Shown: piece after piece, positions 1 to 8,403 of the stretch | How the letters are laid out: each line of letters begins with the position of its first letter | How positions within the stretch are numbered: position 1 is the stretch's first letter | NCBI RefSeq assembly: GCF_040096205.1 | Contig: NZ_JBBMFD010000004.1 | Span: 1 to 64,000 of the forward strand | Direction: 5' to 3' | Length of the DNA: 64,000 nucleotides | Origin: Solibaculum_A intestinale | GTDB lineage: Bacteria > Bacillota > Clostridia > Oscillospirales > Acutalibacteraceae | Notes under the pieces: generated by a model | The model's database searches: none | What the model was told of the DNA's origin: nothing | The model's input: the letters and a program-made list of their open reading frames with translations, nothing else | Position numbers and translations under genes: made by a program

Positions 1-701
1 GCGCGGGGGGCGGGGCGCTCGCCCAACGCGTCCTTTTCCCGCAGCAGCGCCGCCGCCGTGTGGGCCGCTTCGCAGCCGGTGTTGATGAGAGCGACCTCCG
101 GACCCATGACTTCATGGATCACGTCCCAGAGAAGGGGAAAATGGGTGCAGCCCAGAATCAGCGTGTCGATCTTTTCCTCGCGCAGCGGGATGAGATAACG
201 CCGGGCCGTGAGCTTTGCAATCTCGTCGTCCTTGCGAAACCAGCCGCTCTCCACCAACGGGACGAACAGCGGGCATTCCCGGCTGAACACCTGAATGTCC
301 GGATTTAGCGTATGCAGCGCCTTGTCGAAGGCCTTGCTCTTGATGGTGGCGGTGGTGCCGATGACGCCCACCCGCCCGGTCTTGGTGGCAGCGGCCGCCG
401 CCTTGGAGGCGGGGTCCACCACCCCGATAAAGGGCAGCTGGATGGCCATCCCCACATGGGGCGCCACCGAGCTGACCGTGCCGCAGGCGGCGATGACCAG
501 CTTAATGTCCATGCTGCTTAAAAAACGGATGTCCTGCGCCGCGTACTTTTCGATGGTTTTGACGCTGCGGGTGCCGTAGGGGACCCGGCCGGTATCGCCG
601 AAATACACGATTTGTTCGTTTGGCAAAATGGTGCGCAGCTCTTTGACCGCCGTCAGTCCGCCGAGCCCCGAGTCGAACACGCCGATCGGACGGTTATCCA
701 T
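1..701 (-). CDS. murI: Glutamate racemase, 3' end missing (window edge)
   Basis: Interconverts L- and D-glutamate to supply D-Glu for peptidoglycan in the cytosol. The start reads MDNRPIGVFDSGLGGLT, the family's N-terminal signature. Both catalytic cysteines are visible, in AACGTVSS (about residue 73) and LGCTHFPLL (about residue 183). About 233 codons are present, and the frame runs off the left edge, so the C-terminus is not seen. The ATG at 701-699 overlaps the ddl stop codon by one base (TGATG), so the two genes are co-transcribed and probably translationally coupled. AACGTVSS replaces the more usual ACNTAS, but the Cys is kept. Confidence 0.93.
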   Translation of the reverse strand, partial: MDNRPIGVFDSGLGGLTAVKELRTILPNEQIVYFGDTGRVPYGTRSVKTIEKYAAQDIRFLSSMDIKLVIAACGTVSSVAPHVGMAIQLPFIGVVDPASKAAAAATKTGRVGVIGTTATIKSKAFDKALHTLNPDIQVFSRECPLFVPLVESGWFRKDDEIAKLTARRYLIPLREEKIDTLILGCTHFPLLWDVIHEVMGPEVALINTGCEAAHTAAALLREKDALGERPAPR

Positions 702-1771
702 CAGCGGCACGCCCTTTCCAGCCCCAGCTCGATGAGCCGGGAAAGAAGCTCCGGATAAGGAAGGCCCGCCGCCTCAAAAAGCTTCGGGTACATGCTGATG
801 GAGGTAAAACCGGGGATGGTGTTTGGCTCGTTTAAGAGGATCGCCCCGTCCGCCTCGCGCACAAAAAAGTCCACCCGCGCCATTCCTTCGCAGCCCAGGG
901 CCAGAAAGGCCTCCACCGCCAGCCGGCGGATTTCCTCGATGGTCTCCTTCGCAAGGCGCGCCGGTATGTGCAGCTCGCTTTCCGATTGGTACTTGGCTTC
1001 GTAGTCGTAAAACTCGTTGCAGGGCACGATTTCGCCCACCGTGGCCGCCACCGGTTCCTCGTTTCCAAGAACCGCGCATTCCACTTCCTTGCCCACGATG
1101 GCCTCTTCGAACAAAATCCGTTCGTCGCAAGCGGCTGCCGCCTCGATGCAGCGGGCGAGCGCGGCCCGGTCTACGGCCTTGCCGACCCCCACCGAAGAAC
1201 CGGCGTTTGCCGGCTTTACAAAGACCGGGTACCCCAGAGCCTTTTCCACCTTCTCGAAAACCGCCTCCGGGTCCTTTTTATAATCGAACGTCCGGCACCA
1301 GGTCCACTTAGCCTGGGGAATGCCGGCACTTTCAAGCGCCATGTTGGTATAGATTTTGTCCATCGTCAGCGCCGCCGCCGCGCATGAGCACCCTACAAAG
1401 GGAATGCCCGCCAGGGAAAGAAGGCCCTGGATGGTGCCGTCCTCGCCGTTTTTGCCGTGCAGCACGGGGAACACCACGTCGATGGGAAGAATGCACTCCC
1501 CGGTCTCCTCCCGGATCACCAGGCCGCCTGCCGCCATATCCGGCGAGAGATAGGCCGGCCGGTTGCCCGGATTCTTTTCCCAGTCCCCGTTTTCGATGGC
1601 GTCCACCGGCCCGGGATAATAAAACCAGCGCCCGTCCTTGGTGATGCCCACCATGACGACCTCATACCGGTCCCGGGGAATGTGGCTGAGCACCGAAGCC
1701 GCTGAAAGCCTGGAAATTTCATGCTCCGAGGAATTGCCGCCGAACAGCACGGCGACCGCGCGTTTATTCAT
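701..1771 (-). CDS. ddl: D-alanine--D-alanine ligase
   Basis: ATP-grasp enzyme that makes the D-Ala-D-Ala dipeptide for peptidoglycan. It has 356 residues, usual for the longer Ddl group. The N-terminal substrate motif is LFGGNSSEHEIS, the ATP-binding stretch is KPANAGSSVGV, and the metal-binding end is LLNEPNTIPGFT. The omega-loop keeps DYEAKY, whose Tyr is typical of D-Ala:D-Ala rather than D-Ala:D-Lac ligases, so it does not look like a VanA-type resistance ligase. The start is supported by GGAGG eight bases upstream. It overlaps murI downstream and diverges from the unknown gene at 2003. Confidence 0.96.
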   Translation of the reverse strand: MNKRAVAVLFGGNSSEHEISRLSAASVLSHIPRDRYEVVMVGITKDGRWFYYPGPVDAIENGDWEKNPGNRPAYLSPDMAAGGLVIREETGECILPIDVVFPVLHGKNGEDGTIQGLLSLAGIPFVGCSCAAAALTMDKIYTNMALESAGIPQAKWTWCRTFDYKKDPEAVFEKVEKALGYPVFVKPANAGSSVGVGKAVDRAALARCIEAAAACDERILFEEAIVGKEVECAVLGNEEPVAATVGEIVPCNEFYDYEAKYQSESELHIPARLAKETIEEIRRLAVEAFLALGCEGMARVDFFVREADGAILLNEPNTIPGFTSISMYPKLFEAAGLPYPELLSRLIELGLERACR

Positions 1772-1945
1772 ATCGTAACCTCCAACCGTTCGTTCACCAA
1801 TGATACAACTACATAGTTTACCATCAACCGCTTTCCTAAGTCAATGCTTATGAAGAAGCGGGCGGGCGGATTCTCCAAAGGGATGCGCTTTGGCCACAAA
1901 ACAGGAGGAAATCTGCCGTTTTCCCAGGAAGAAGCCCAAGGGAAG

Positions 1946-1974
1946 ATGACAAACGGGAAAAGCTATGGTACAAT
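1946..1974 (+). promoter_or_regulatory. Sigma-A-like promoter for the gene at 2003
   Basis: ATGACA (1946-1951), a 17-base spacer and TACAAT (1969-1974). Transcription would start near 1981, after the longest possible upstream start codon (1844). That argues for the shorter gene starting at 2003. Confidence 0.6.
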
Positions 1975-2002
1975 AAGGGCCAAGATCAGGAAAGGATGTG
2001 TC

Positions 2003-2767
2003 GTGCATTTGGAGAAAAATACGGCATTTGAATTGATTAAGGCTCGGGTGGCCGGCGTACTCAAGGAGCAGAACTTCCAGCTCAAAAGCGATGAGATTGT
2101 CGACGAACAGGACGGCAGTCGCTACGCCCTTTTTACCACGGAGAAAAGAGCGGTGGGCATCGTTTGGGATGCGAAGAAAAAGCGGTATGTGCTGCAGATC
2201 AGCACCGTGACCGACGGTGAGGTGGACGAAAGCTGGCGCACGCTGGCGCTGTGGCTGTTCGACCCTGAGAACCAGAACGATCAGGACGCCAAGTCCATCG
2301 CCAACGACTTTGAGGACTCCCTTGTGCAGCTCAATCCCAAAAACGCCCCTGCCAAGCGCGAGCCTACCACCAATAAAAAAAGTAAAATCACCATGGACGG
2401 CTTTGTGCAGAACTTTGTCAAGCTCTACCCCCAGTATCAGGATGAGCTCAACGCCCATGTGGAGCATTACGGCCAACTCCTGCCCGATACCTTTATCGAC
2501 GAGGTTGTGGCGGAATATATGATGAGTATGCTCACCCAGAGGAAAAACGCCTTCATTAAAAAGTTATTCGAGTTCCTCAACAACCATTACAACAACGGCG
2601 ACGACAACGTGCGTTCCGCCATTATGGTTACGCTGTTCCGCCACCTGCTGGATAACGAAGAGGCCGAGCGGCTGGCTCAGGAGACGTACATGTCCGAGAC
2701 GCTTAAGCGTTCCTGGCTGCAAATGGGCCGGATGCTGAGGAAAAAAGGCGATAAGCTTCCCTGGTAA
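2003..2767 (+). CDS. Conserved hypothetical cytosolic protein
   Basis: 254 residues and no family recognised. The sequence is charged, without signal peptide or membrane segments. The first ~100 residues look like a small alpha/beta domain. A lysine-rich linker (about 115-130) follows, and then a helical C-terminal part rich in Leu, Asn and Arg. The frame is open back to 1844, but GTG at 2003 is preferred. AGGAAAGGA sits six bases upstream and the predicted promoter lies between 1844 and 2003. TTG at 2009 is an alternative. It is alone on its strand between ddl and the DUF4173-like gene. Confidence 0.72.
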   Translation: MHLEKNTAFELIKARVAGVLKEQNFQLKSDEIVDEQDGSRYALFTTEKRAVGIVWDAKKKRYVLQISTVTDGEVDESWRTLALWLFDPENQNDQDAKSIANDFEDSLVQLNPKNAPAKREPTTNKKSKITMDGFVQNFVKLYPQYQDELNAHVEHYGQLLPDTFIDEVVAEYMMSMLTQRKNAFIKKLFEFLNNHYNNGDDNVRSAIMVTLFRHLLDNEEAERLAQETYMSETLKRSWLQMGRMLRKKGDKLPW

Positions 2768-2870
2768 AGAAAGGACGTTCGCGGACCGGGATGCCGTGCA
2801 AAAGCAGCGGGCTTCGTCGTGCCGCCCGAAATGATACCATCCTTACGACAAGTGAACGGGAGGGATCCAC

Positions 2871-5117
2871 ATGGAGCAAAACGATCGAACCGGGCAGATG
2901 GGCTGCCCGCCCCAGCCCCAAAAGCCCGCGCGGCCTTACCAGCCTCCGGTAGAACCGTTCTATCCGTCCTATCAGCCTGGATACGGCCAGCCTTATGGAG
3001 CTGCGCCGGGCGGCTTTTCGCCACCGCAGACAGCAGGGCAGCAAATTCCGCCGGTATCCTGCCGGCAGGGAAGCCCTGCGGAGGAAGGGCGACGGGTTCC
3101 GCCTGCACCTCCTTTGGGCCATCCGGGTGAAACGAATCGGATGCCCCAGCCTCCCGCCACGGGTCAGTCCGTGCCAGGCGGACAAAACGCACCGGTGTAT
3201 CCGGACAAAACGGCGCCTTTGACCGGAAATCCGCATCCAGGCAGAACGTCCGCTCTAGAGCCGGTGCCTTGTGTTGGTCCGCCGCCTGCGCCCCAGGAAG
3301 CGGGTGCGCAGGGCAATGGCGCGTATGCGGACCCGGCGGTACAAATCGTGTACCAAGGCCCGGTCTATGCAGCAAAAACCTCCGGGGAAGCTTTTCAGGC
3401 CCCGTCTCCCTCTCAGGGGACAGCGGCCGGGCAGCCGGGCATTTCTTTCCAGAACGGTCCGCAAGCCCAGTTTCAGAATACCGGCGGCCCGGCATCGACC
3501 TATCCGCCCCGCCCCTCTAAACCGGCGGGAAATGTGCCCCGCAAGGCCACCAAGGCCTATCAGAATATGCTTAAGACGGCCCGCCAGCCGAAAACCCTGG
3601 TGATGCTGGCACTGGTTCTGGTTTACGGCATCCTGTTTTCCGAGACCATTCTGCGTGCCGGTCTGGGCCTTTCGGTCCCGCTGACAGCGGCGGTTTTCTG
3701 CGGTATTTCCGTGTGGTACTGCAAAACCACCGGCGTGGAACTTTATAAACCCGCTATGGTTTTGCTTCTCCCCATTGGGCTCATCGCCGTGAGTTTTTTA
3801 TTCATTGATTCGGGTGCGACCCATTTTCTAAACATGTGCCTGCTGTTAGTGCTCATCCCCATCCAGCTGACCGCTATGAACCGGGCGCATACGGCAGACC
3901 TCTTTTCTTTGGAAAGCTTCAAACGCGCGTTTCTTGAAGTGTTCTGCCGACCTTTTTCCAACCTGGATATGCCCTTATTGGCTTTTACCAGAAAAAAAGA
4001 ACCGTCCTCCGGTAAAAACAAGGCAGCCCTTTGCATCCTAGTGGGAATTTTGGTGGCGCTGCCGGTGGGGCTTTTGTTCATCGCCCTCTTTTCCAGCGCG
4101 GACGCCAACTTCTCGAGCCTCTTCGGCAGGACCTTACAGTTCCTCGCGCAGAACGTCGGTTTTATCGTTACCGACGTGTTCTTCGGGCTTATCATCGCCC
4201 TGTTCTGCGCCGCTCTGTTCATCGGTCTCAAGGGCAGGCGGGAAGAAGAAACTCCGCAGAGGGAGGCGCAGGGCGCTCCTATACGCAAGGGCGGCCTGCC
4301 TGCCGCAGCGGTTGGAAGCTTTCTGACGGTAATCGTGCTCATCCACGCAGTTTTTGTGGGAGTGCAGTTTCAGTACCTGTTCGGTAACGGGAAGGGCCTG
4401 CTTCCCAATGACTGGACCTATTCCCAATACGCCCGCTGGGGGTATTGGGAATTGTCCCTGGCGCTGCTGATCGCGCTGATCCTGGTGGCGGTGGTGCTGT
4501 TTACGTCCAAGCGCAAAGAAAACGGACGGCTACCCATCTATGTGAGCCTTTCGCTCACCGCCTTAATTTTGTGCGACTTTGTGATTTTAGCCTCTTCCAT
4601 CTACCGTATGCTCCTTTATATGGAGATGTATAACCTGACGGTTACCCGGCTGCTGGTGCTTTGGTCGATCGTCCTGATGGGCCTTTGCATGCTGTGGCTT
4701 TTAGGCCGGGTGTGGTTTGCCCGCTTTAAGGTGCTGCGCTGGTGCGCGGTAACGGTGATCGCCATGGTGATCGTGCTCAACGCGGCAAACGTAGACGTTC
4801 TCGTAGCAAGGGTAAATGTGGACCGGTATCTGGCTGGGCAGACCCAGGAGATCGACTGCCGGTACCTTTCCACCCTTTCGCCCGCCGCGGCGCCTCAGGT
4901 GGAGCGGCTGCTGAACACGGATGTGAAAGTGGAAGCCCGTGCGGCGCTGCGGGTACAGTCTTATAAGCTCGACCGGAAAAACTGGCGCAATTTCGCTATC
5001 CCGGACATGGAGGCGCGAAAGGTGATGCAACGAAACAACATTTCGTCGAGCCGGTATTATACGGGTTCTTATTCCTCTTCCCAGGAATTCCACGGATCCG
5101 GCGGCAGAGAAATTTAA
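2871..5117 (+). CDS. Proline-rich, multi-pass membrane protein, DUF4173-like
   Basis: 748 residues. Residues 1 to ~225 are a low-complexity Pro/Gly/Gln-rich cytosolic region (PPQPQKP, PYQPP, PSYQPGYGQPYG). About ten hydrophobic segments follow (~240-620). The end carries features I associate with DUF4173/DUF4153 proteins: YARWGYWEL in a membrane-proximal loop and NAANVDVLVARVNVDRYL near the C-terminus. Function is unknown. It may sense or modify something at the membrane, but the sequence does not show what. GGGAGG precedes the ATG. The disordered head may act as a protein-binding or clustering region (inference). Confidence 0.82.
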   Translation: MEQNDRTGQMGCPPQPQKPARPYQPPVEPFYPSYQPGYGQPYGAAPGGFSPPQTAGQQIPPVSCRQGSPAEEGRRVPPAPPLGHPGETNRMPQPPATGQSVPGGQNAPVYPDKTAPLTGNPHPGRTSALEPVPCVGPPPAPQEAGAQGNGAYADPAVQIVYQGPVYAAKTSGEAFQAPSPSQGTAAGQPGISFQNGPQAQFQNTGGPASTYPPRPSKPAGNVPRKATKAYQNMLKTARQPKTLVMLALVLVYGILFSETILRAGLGLSVPLTAAVFCGISVWYCKTTGVELYKPAMVLLLPIGLIAVSFLFIDSGATHFLNMCLLLVLIPIQLTAMNRAHTADLFSLESFKRAFLEVFCRPFSNLDMPLLAFTRKKEPSSGKNKAALCILVGILVALPVGLLFIALFSSADANFSSLFGRTLQFLAQNVGFIVTDVFFGLIIALFCAALFIGLKGRREEETPQREAQGAPIRKGGLPAAAVGSFLTVIVLIHAVFVGVQFQYLFGNGKGLLPNDWTYSQYARWGYWELSLALLIALILVAVVLFTSKRKENGRLPIYVSLSLTALILCDFVILASSIYRMLLYMEMYNLTVTRLLVLWSIVLMGLCMLWLLGRVWFARFKVLRWCAVTVIAMVIVLNAANVDVLVARVNVDRYLAGQTQEIDCRYLSTLSPAAAPQVERLLNTDVKVEARAALRVQSYKLDRKNWRNFAIPDMEARKVMQRNNISSSRYYTGSYSSSQEFHGSGGREI

Positions 5118-5179
5118 ATGCAGGAAAAGGGGCCGGGCCATAAGCCAGCGTCCCATAAGGAAGTAAAAGGATTAGGTGT

Positions 5180-5211
5180 CGGAACCGGCGTGATTTAACA
5201 CGCCGGTTCCG
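5180..5211. terminator. Perfect 13-bp hairpin after the DUF4173-like gene
   Basis: CGGAACCGGCGTG (5180-5192) pairs with CACGCCGGTTCCG (5199-5211) around a six-base loop. There is no clear T-run on either side, so termination is likely but not certain. The loop contains the end of the recombinase remnant on the other strand. Confidence 0.55.
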
Positions 5212-5693
5212 ATTCATTTAGGGACTTCCTTCCAATCTTCAAAGGAATGCGGATTTGTTCCACATAACCGTAGGGCGGATTGCCGGCGATAAGCTCCCCG
5301 GCTTCGCCACGTATTTTTACCACCGCCCGGATTTTCTTACTGGTGTCCTTGGCATAGTAGTCGTTAAATACATTTTTGAACACCGCAAAATCATTTTCCT
5401 CTTTGGCGCTGTCCACATCGTCGTTGATAGCGATAAAGCAGACATCTTAGGCGGGGAAGATGAAATCCTACAGCCGCCCCATGTAGGGGAATACTCCCTG
5501 CCCAGCCGGGACAAGTCTTTGACGATCACGGTGGATACGCTGTAATCCTCCACATATCTCATCACTTCCTGAAAGCCCGGCCTTTGAAAGTTGGTTCCAG
5601 AATATCCGTCGTCTACAAGGTCAAAATAATCCGTTCCCCAACAGCGGGATCAAAGTCTTTCAGCAGTTCATATAGTTTTTGTTCCTCGGTCAT
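5195..5693 (-). pseudogene. Serine recombinase remnant (TnpX/TndX-like), frameshifted
   Basis: Pieces of one recombinase lie in different frames. DGYSGTNFQRPGFQEV and STVIVKDLSRLGREY (about 5630-5480) are followed in another frame by DSAKEENDFAVFKNVF, DTSKKIRAVVK and GNPPYGY (5416-5195). These match the middle of Tn4451/Tn5397-type large serine recombinases. The N-terminal catalytic Ser and the long C-terminal DNA-binding part are gone. A short frame starting at 5693 (MTEEQKLYELLKDFDPA) with its own GGAAGAG site is fused just upstream. Clearly non-functional. Confidence 0.82.
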
Positions 5694-6034
5694 TCGCACT
5701 CTTCCTTTCGTCAACCGGCAAATTCAATGTGATAACGGCGGGCCTGCCAAGGCCCTGTTTCCGGCGGACAATCAGGCCACAGGATTCCAGTTCGTGAAAT
5801 GCCCGTGCCGTCACCTGCCGCTTCGGCGGAGTTTCGCTTTGGCGTCCTCCACGGTAAAGTACAGGCGGATAGTCCCACCCGCTTCCATGTAGCCTTTCTT
5901 CCGGGAAATCCCCGCCCGGTCTAAAGAGTGTACAGCACCTTAGCGTCGTTGGATAAATCCAGAGGGATAAGGAACCGGGGAAAAATGAAATAAGATGAAA
6001 TCTCCGTATCTGTTTTGTAGGGAATGTATCGCAT
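5668..6034 (-). pseudogene. RepA_N-type replication initiator remnant
   Basis: Starts with a good AAGGAG site and MRYIPYKTDTEISSYFIF, then FPRFLIPLDLSNDAKVLYTL and an in-frame stop. In other frames homology continues (RLYFTVEDAKAKLRRS, TARAFHELESCGLIVRR, GLGRPAVITL). This is the layout of the N-terminal replication-initiator domain found on plasmids and integrative elements of Firmicutes. At least one stop and two frameshifts interrupt it. Together with the recombinase remnant it marks a decayed mobile element. Confidence 0.75.
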
Positions 6035-6289
6035 AAATTCTCCTTCCCATTTTATCCCTCAATTTTTATGATAGATAGATGGACATTGACTTTTTCTCTA
6101 ATTCTTGTTTCAAAAAGCTGGTAAAATCAAATTTTTACAACTTGGCAAGCAATGCAAACATATACATGTTTGCGATTTGATCGGGTTTTCTACCCGCTAA
6201 AATGCTTATTGGGGAATAACCCCATCCCTCAAAATCGCTACCTTCGGTAGCGGCTGTGCATCCTGCAGAGAATGAAAAATTGGAAAGAA
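6035..6289. other. Gene-free stretch with small hairpins
   Basis: No credible gene. Two short perfect hairpins are present, GCAAACAT/ATGTTTGC (6153-6172) and GCTACC/GGTAGC (6238-6252). An open minus-strand frame at 6135-6350 has no ribosome site and spans a terminator, so I do not call it. The stretch may be the end of the decayed element. Confidence 0.45.
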
Positions 6290-6337
6290 ACAAAAGAAAA
6301 ACTCTATGTGAATGGATAAACCATTCACATAGAGTTT
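6290..6337 (-). terminator. Intrinsic terminator of the split Cys-rich gene
   Basis: A 17-bp perfect stem (6299-6315 with 6321-6337) and a five-base loop. On the minus strand it is followed by TTTTCTTTTG. It lies ~108 bases after the stop codon at 6445, so the original transcription end of the interrupted gene is still in place. Confidence 0.82.
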
Positions 6338-6444
6338 CCTTGTTGTCCATTCGCTTGGCATAGGTCCGTATTTCTGCAATACTTCTTTATGCTCCTCTGT
6401 CTTTTTTGCGGGGGTCTTTTGGACCAGTTATCTGTGTTTCGATA

Positions 6445-6817
6445 CTACTTGCAGCAGCCGTGATACCCATCGTCGTTTGCAATATCCTCCGCTCTGGGCG
6501 GGAAGAACTGCTCCACCGGGAACCGGATCTTCTGGAACAGATCGCAAGGATTGTCGGTGGTGGTAGTGCATTCCTTATCCGGGATGCAGAAATCGTAGAC
6601 GGGAATGAGCATCTGGACATTTCTCTCCAGCTGGATGATGGTGAACAAACCGATGGTTACGTATATGACCTTTTCCGGTCTGCAACCGCCCAGAGGTCCT
6701 CCGAAGCGGCGGCATATGCAATCGGGAATGACGCAGCCTTCGCTGCAGCAGTCGCAGCCGCCCCGGCACTCGCAGGGATCACATATCCGCGCAGAAAGAA
6801 TGATCGGGTCGGCCACC
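6445..6817 (-). CDS. Cys-rich protein, 3' part of an interrupted gene
   Basis: Encodes the last ~124 residues of a Cys-rich protein: VADPIILSARICDPCECRGG, then CDCCSEGCVIPDCICRRFGG, VYVTIGLFTI, LIPVYDFCIPDKEC and ending DDGYHGCCK. Fifteen cysteines lie in this part. No good start exists here. The frame opens only at a TTG (6834) inside the recombinase end, without a ribosome site. Its missing 5' part is at 15809-16270. Joining them at CAG (6819-6817 and 15808-15806) gives KAVCQVADPIIL in frame and a 278-residue protein. Function unknown. A spore-layer role is an inference from the skin-like arrangement and Cys content. Confidence 0.85.
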
Positions 6818-6839
6818 TGACTAGCTGCCCACAAATGGG
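6816..6839 (-). other. Left element/gene junction (att site)
   Basis: CCTG core (6816-6819 on the plus strand), seven bases, then the arm GCCCACAAATGGG (6827-6839). The arm lies inside the last codons of the recombinase gene. The same arm in inverted orientation, also seven bases from the same core, is found at 15787-15808. Confidence 0.85.
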
Positions 6840-8332
6840 CAATGAGGTTCTTCCTGTCGGGTAAAATCTTGAAACCGGATCAAAACCGTGCCGTCTCCTT
6901 CCACCGTAATCTGTTCGAGGAGCCGGCGAAAGTCGCCGTTCTTCCACCGCTCCAAATCCAGCAGTTCCTGGGAGACGGCTTCTTCAGTTCCCGTCTCTTG
7001 CGGTCTTCGCTGCCAGTGGGAAAGCCGCTTTTCAAGTTCCAGTATTTTGGCCTCCAGGCGCGCGCGCTGGACTTTGAGCTCCTCCATAGACAGGATGCCT
7101 TCGGTATAAAGATCCTTCTGCCGCTCCATTTGTACGGCAAGGCGGCGAAGCTGCTCTTCCAGCTTTGCGGCGCTCTCTTGCTCCCGTTCCCCGGCAAGCC
7201 TTCGTCCCACCTCCCTTGCCACCTCCCGCCCAAAGACGTCCGGATCGCCCAGGATGGACAGGAGGTATCCCTTCAGATGGCAAAGCAGATCCTCTTCGTA
7301 GAGGTTTATGGTATTCGGACAGAAAGCGGCGGTGCGGTTGTGGTTTCCTGCACAGTGCCAGAACACATGGGTGCGCAGGCGGGAGGACCAAACCCGCCTG
7401 GTAAAGGAGTATCCGCAGTGACCGCACCGGATCAGGGTGCTAAAGCGGTGGCAGCCGCTGTACCGGCCAGCCGGGCCCTCTTCCTCCGGCATGCAGCGGC
7501 GCTGCCGCTCTTTCATAATCGCCTGGGCCTTTTCATACAGGTCCGGGTCCACAATCCGGTACTCCGCCCGGGGATGAACAAACCAGTCTTCCCTGGGCCT
7601 TGGCCGCTTGGCGCCGGTGAGAAAATCGATGGTCTCGGTTTTGTGGTTGAGAAGGACCCCGGCGTAGATGGGATTGGTCAGAATCCGGCGAATGGTTTTC
7701 GGTGACCATTCGCCTCCCTTTTTGGTGGGAATCCCCCTTTCATTCAGCTGTGCCGCAATCCGCCTGGTTCCAAGCCCCTCCTTCACATAAAGATGAAAGA
7801 CTTCCGCCACCACCTGGGCCTCCCTAGGCGCAACCTGCAGGGTTTGGGCGTCTACCCGGTCGTATCCGTAGATGAAGTTGGGGACCTTTCCCTTCTTGGC
7901 GCTCACTTCCAATCCGAACTTGACCCGCCTGGAAAGGTTGGCACTTTCCTCTTGAGCCAAGGCGCTGAAAATAGTCAGCATGAACTCGCTGTTTCCCAGA
8001 ACTGTCTGGTTGTTGGATAAAAACAAAATTTCCACATGGCTGGCTTTCAATTCCCGGATGGCCTGGAGGGAATCCACCGTGTTTCTGGCGAAACGGCTGA
8101 TGTCCTTGACCACCACCATGTCAAAAAGCCCCAGCTTCGCGTCCGCAAGCAGACGGAGAAACTGGGTGCGGTTTTTGACCTGTTTGCCGGAAATGCCCTC
8201 GTCCGCATAAATTTGTACCAGAGCATATCCCTGTCTCTTGGCAAAGTCCTCAAAAAAGAGCTTTTGGTTTTCCAACGATTCGATTTGCGCTTCCTTGTCG
8301 GTGCTGACCCGGCAATAGGCGGCAATTCTCAA
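6821..8332 (-). CDS. Large serine recombinase (element excisionase/integrase)
   Basis: 503 residues. The N-terminal resolvase domain has AAYCRVSTDKEAQ (catalytic Ser in RVST), YADEGISGK and VVVKDISRFARN. The recombinase domain contains GYDRVDAQTL and GIPTKKGGEWSPKTIRRILTN. A zinc ribbon (RCGHCGY, then HC and FC about 20-35 residues later) precedes a long coiled coil (about 390-450). The frame is open to 8380, but TTG at 8332 is preferred because AAAGGAGG lies six bases upstream and the resolvase domain starts there. Its stop codon is only two bases from the CAGG core, and its last codons encode one att arm. It most likely catalyses integration and excision of the surrounding element. No frame damage is seen. 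Confidence 0.93.
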   Translation of the reverse strand: MRIAAYCRVSTDKEAQIESLENQKLFFEDFAKRQGYALVQIYADEGISGKQVKNRTQFLRLLADAKLGLFDMVVVKDISRFARNTVDSLQAIRELKASHVEILFLSNNQTVLGNSEFMLTIFSALAQEESANLSRRVKFGLEVSAKKGKVPNFIYGYDRVDAQTLQVAPREAQVVAEVFHLYVKEGLGTRRIAAQLNERGIPTKKGGEWSPKTIRRILTNPIYAGVLLNHKTETIDFLTGAKRPRPREDWFVHPRAEYRIVDPDLYEKAQAIMKERQRRCMPEEEGPAGRYSGCHRFSTLIRCGHCGYSFTRRVWSSRLRTHVFWHCAGNHNRTAAFCPNTINLYEEDLLCHLKGYLLSILGDPDVFGREVAREVGRRLAGEREQESAAKLEEQLRRLAVQMERQKDLYTEGILSMEELKVQRARLEAKILELEKRLSHWQRRPQETGTEEAVSQELLDLERWKNGDFRRLLEQITVEGDGTVLIRFQDFTRQEEPHCPFVGS

Positions 8333-8358
8333 AATGGTCCTCCTTTGTAAACCTTGCG

Positions 8359-8402
8359 AAGCTCCGGCCCGATCCAACAATCGGACGAAGCCGGAGCTTT
8401 TT
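8359..8402 (+). terminator. Compound hairpin with T-run on the plus strand
   Basis: AGCTCCGGC (8360-8368) pairs with GCCGGAGCT (8390-8398), with an inner CCGAT/ATCGG stem, followed by TTTTT on the plus strand. No plus-strand gene precedes it. It lies between the aldolase and the recombinase, so it could end an antisense transcript crossing the recombinase gene. Confidence 0.5.
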
Positions 8403-8403
8403 C

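Noticed and set aside
2677..3495. 272-codon minus-strand frame
   Set aside because: Antisense to the proline-rich head of the DUF4173-like gene, whose GC-rich repeats keep other frames open.
6135..6350. 71-codon minus-strand frame
   Set aside because: No ribosome site and it spans the terminator hairpin at 6299-6337. Possibly part of a repeated non-coding sequence.
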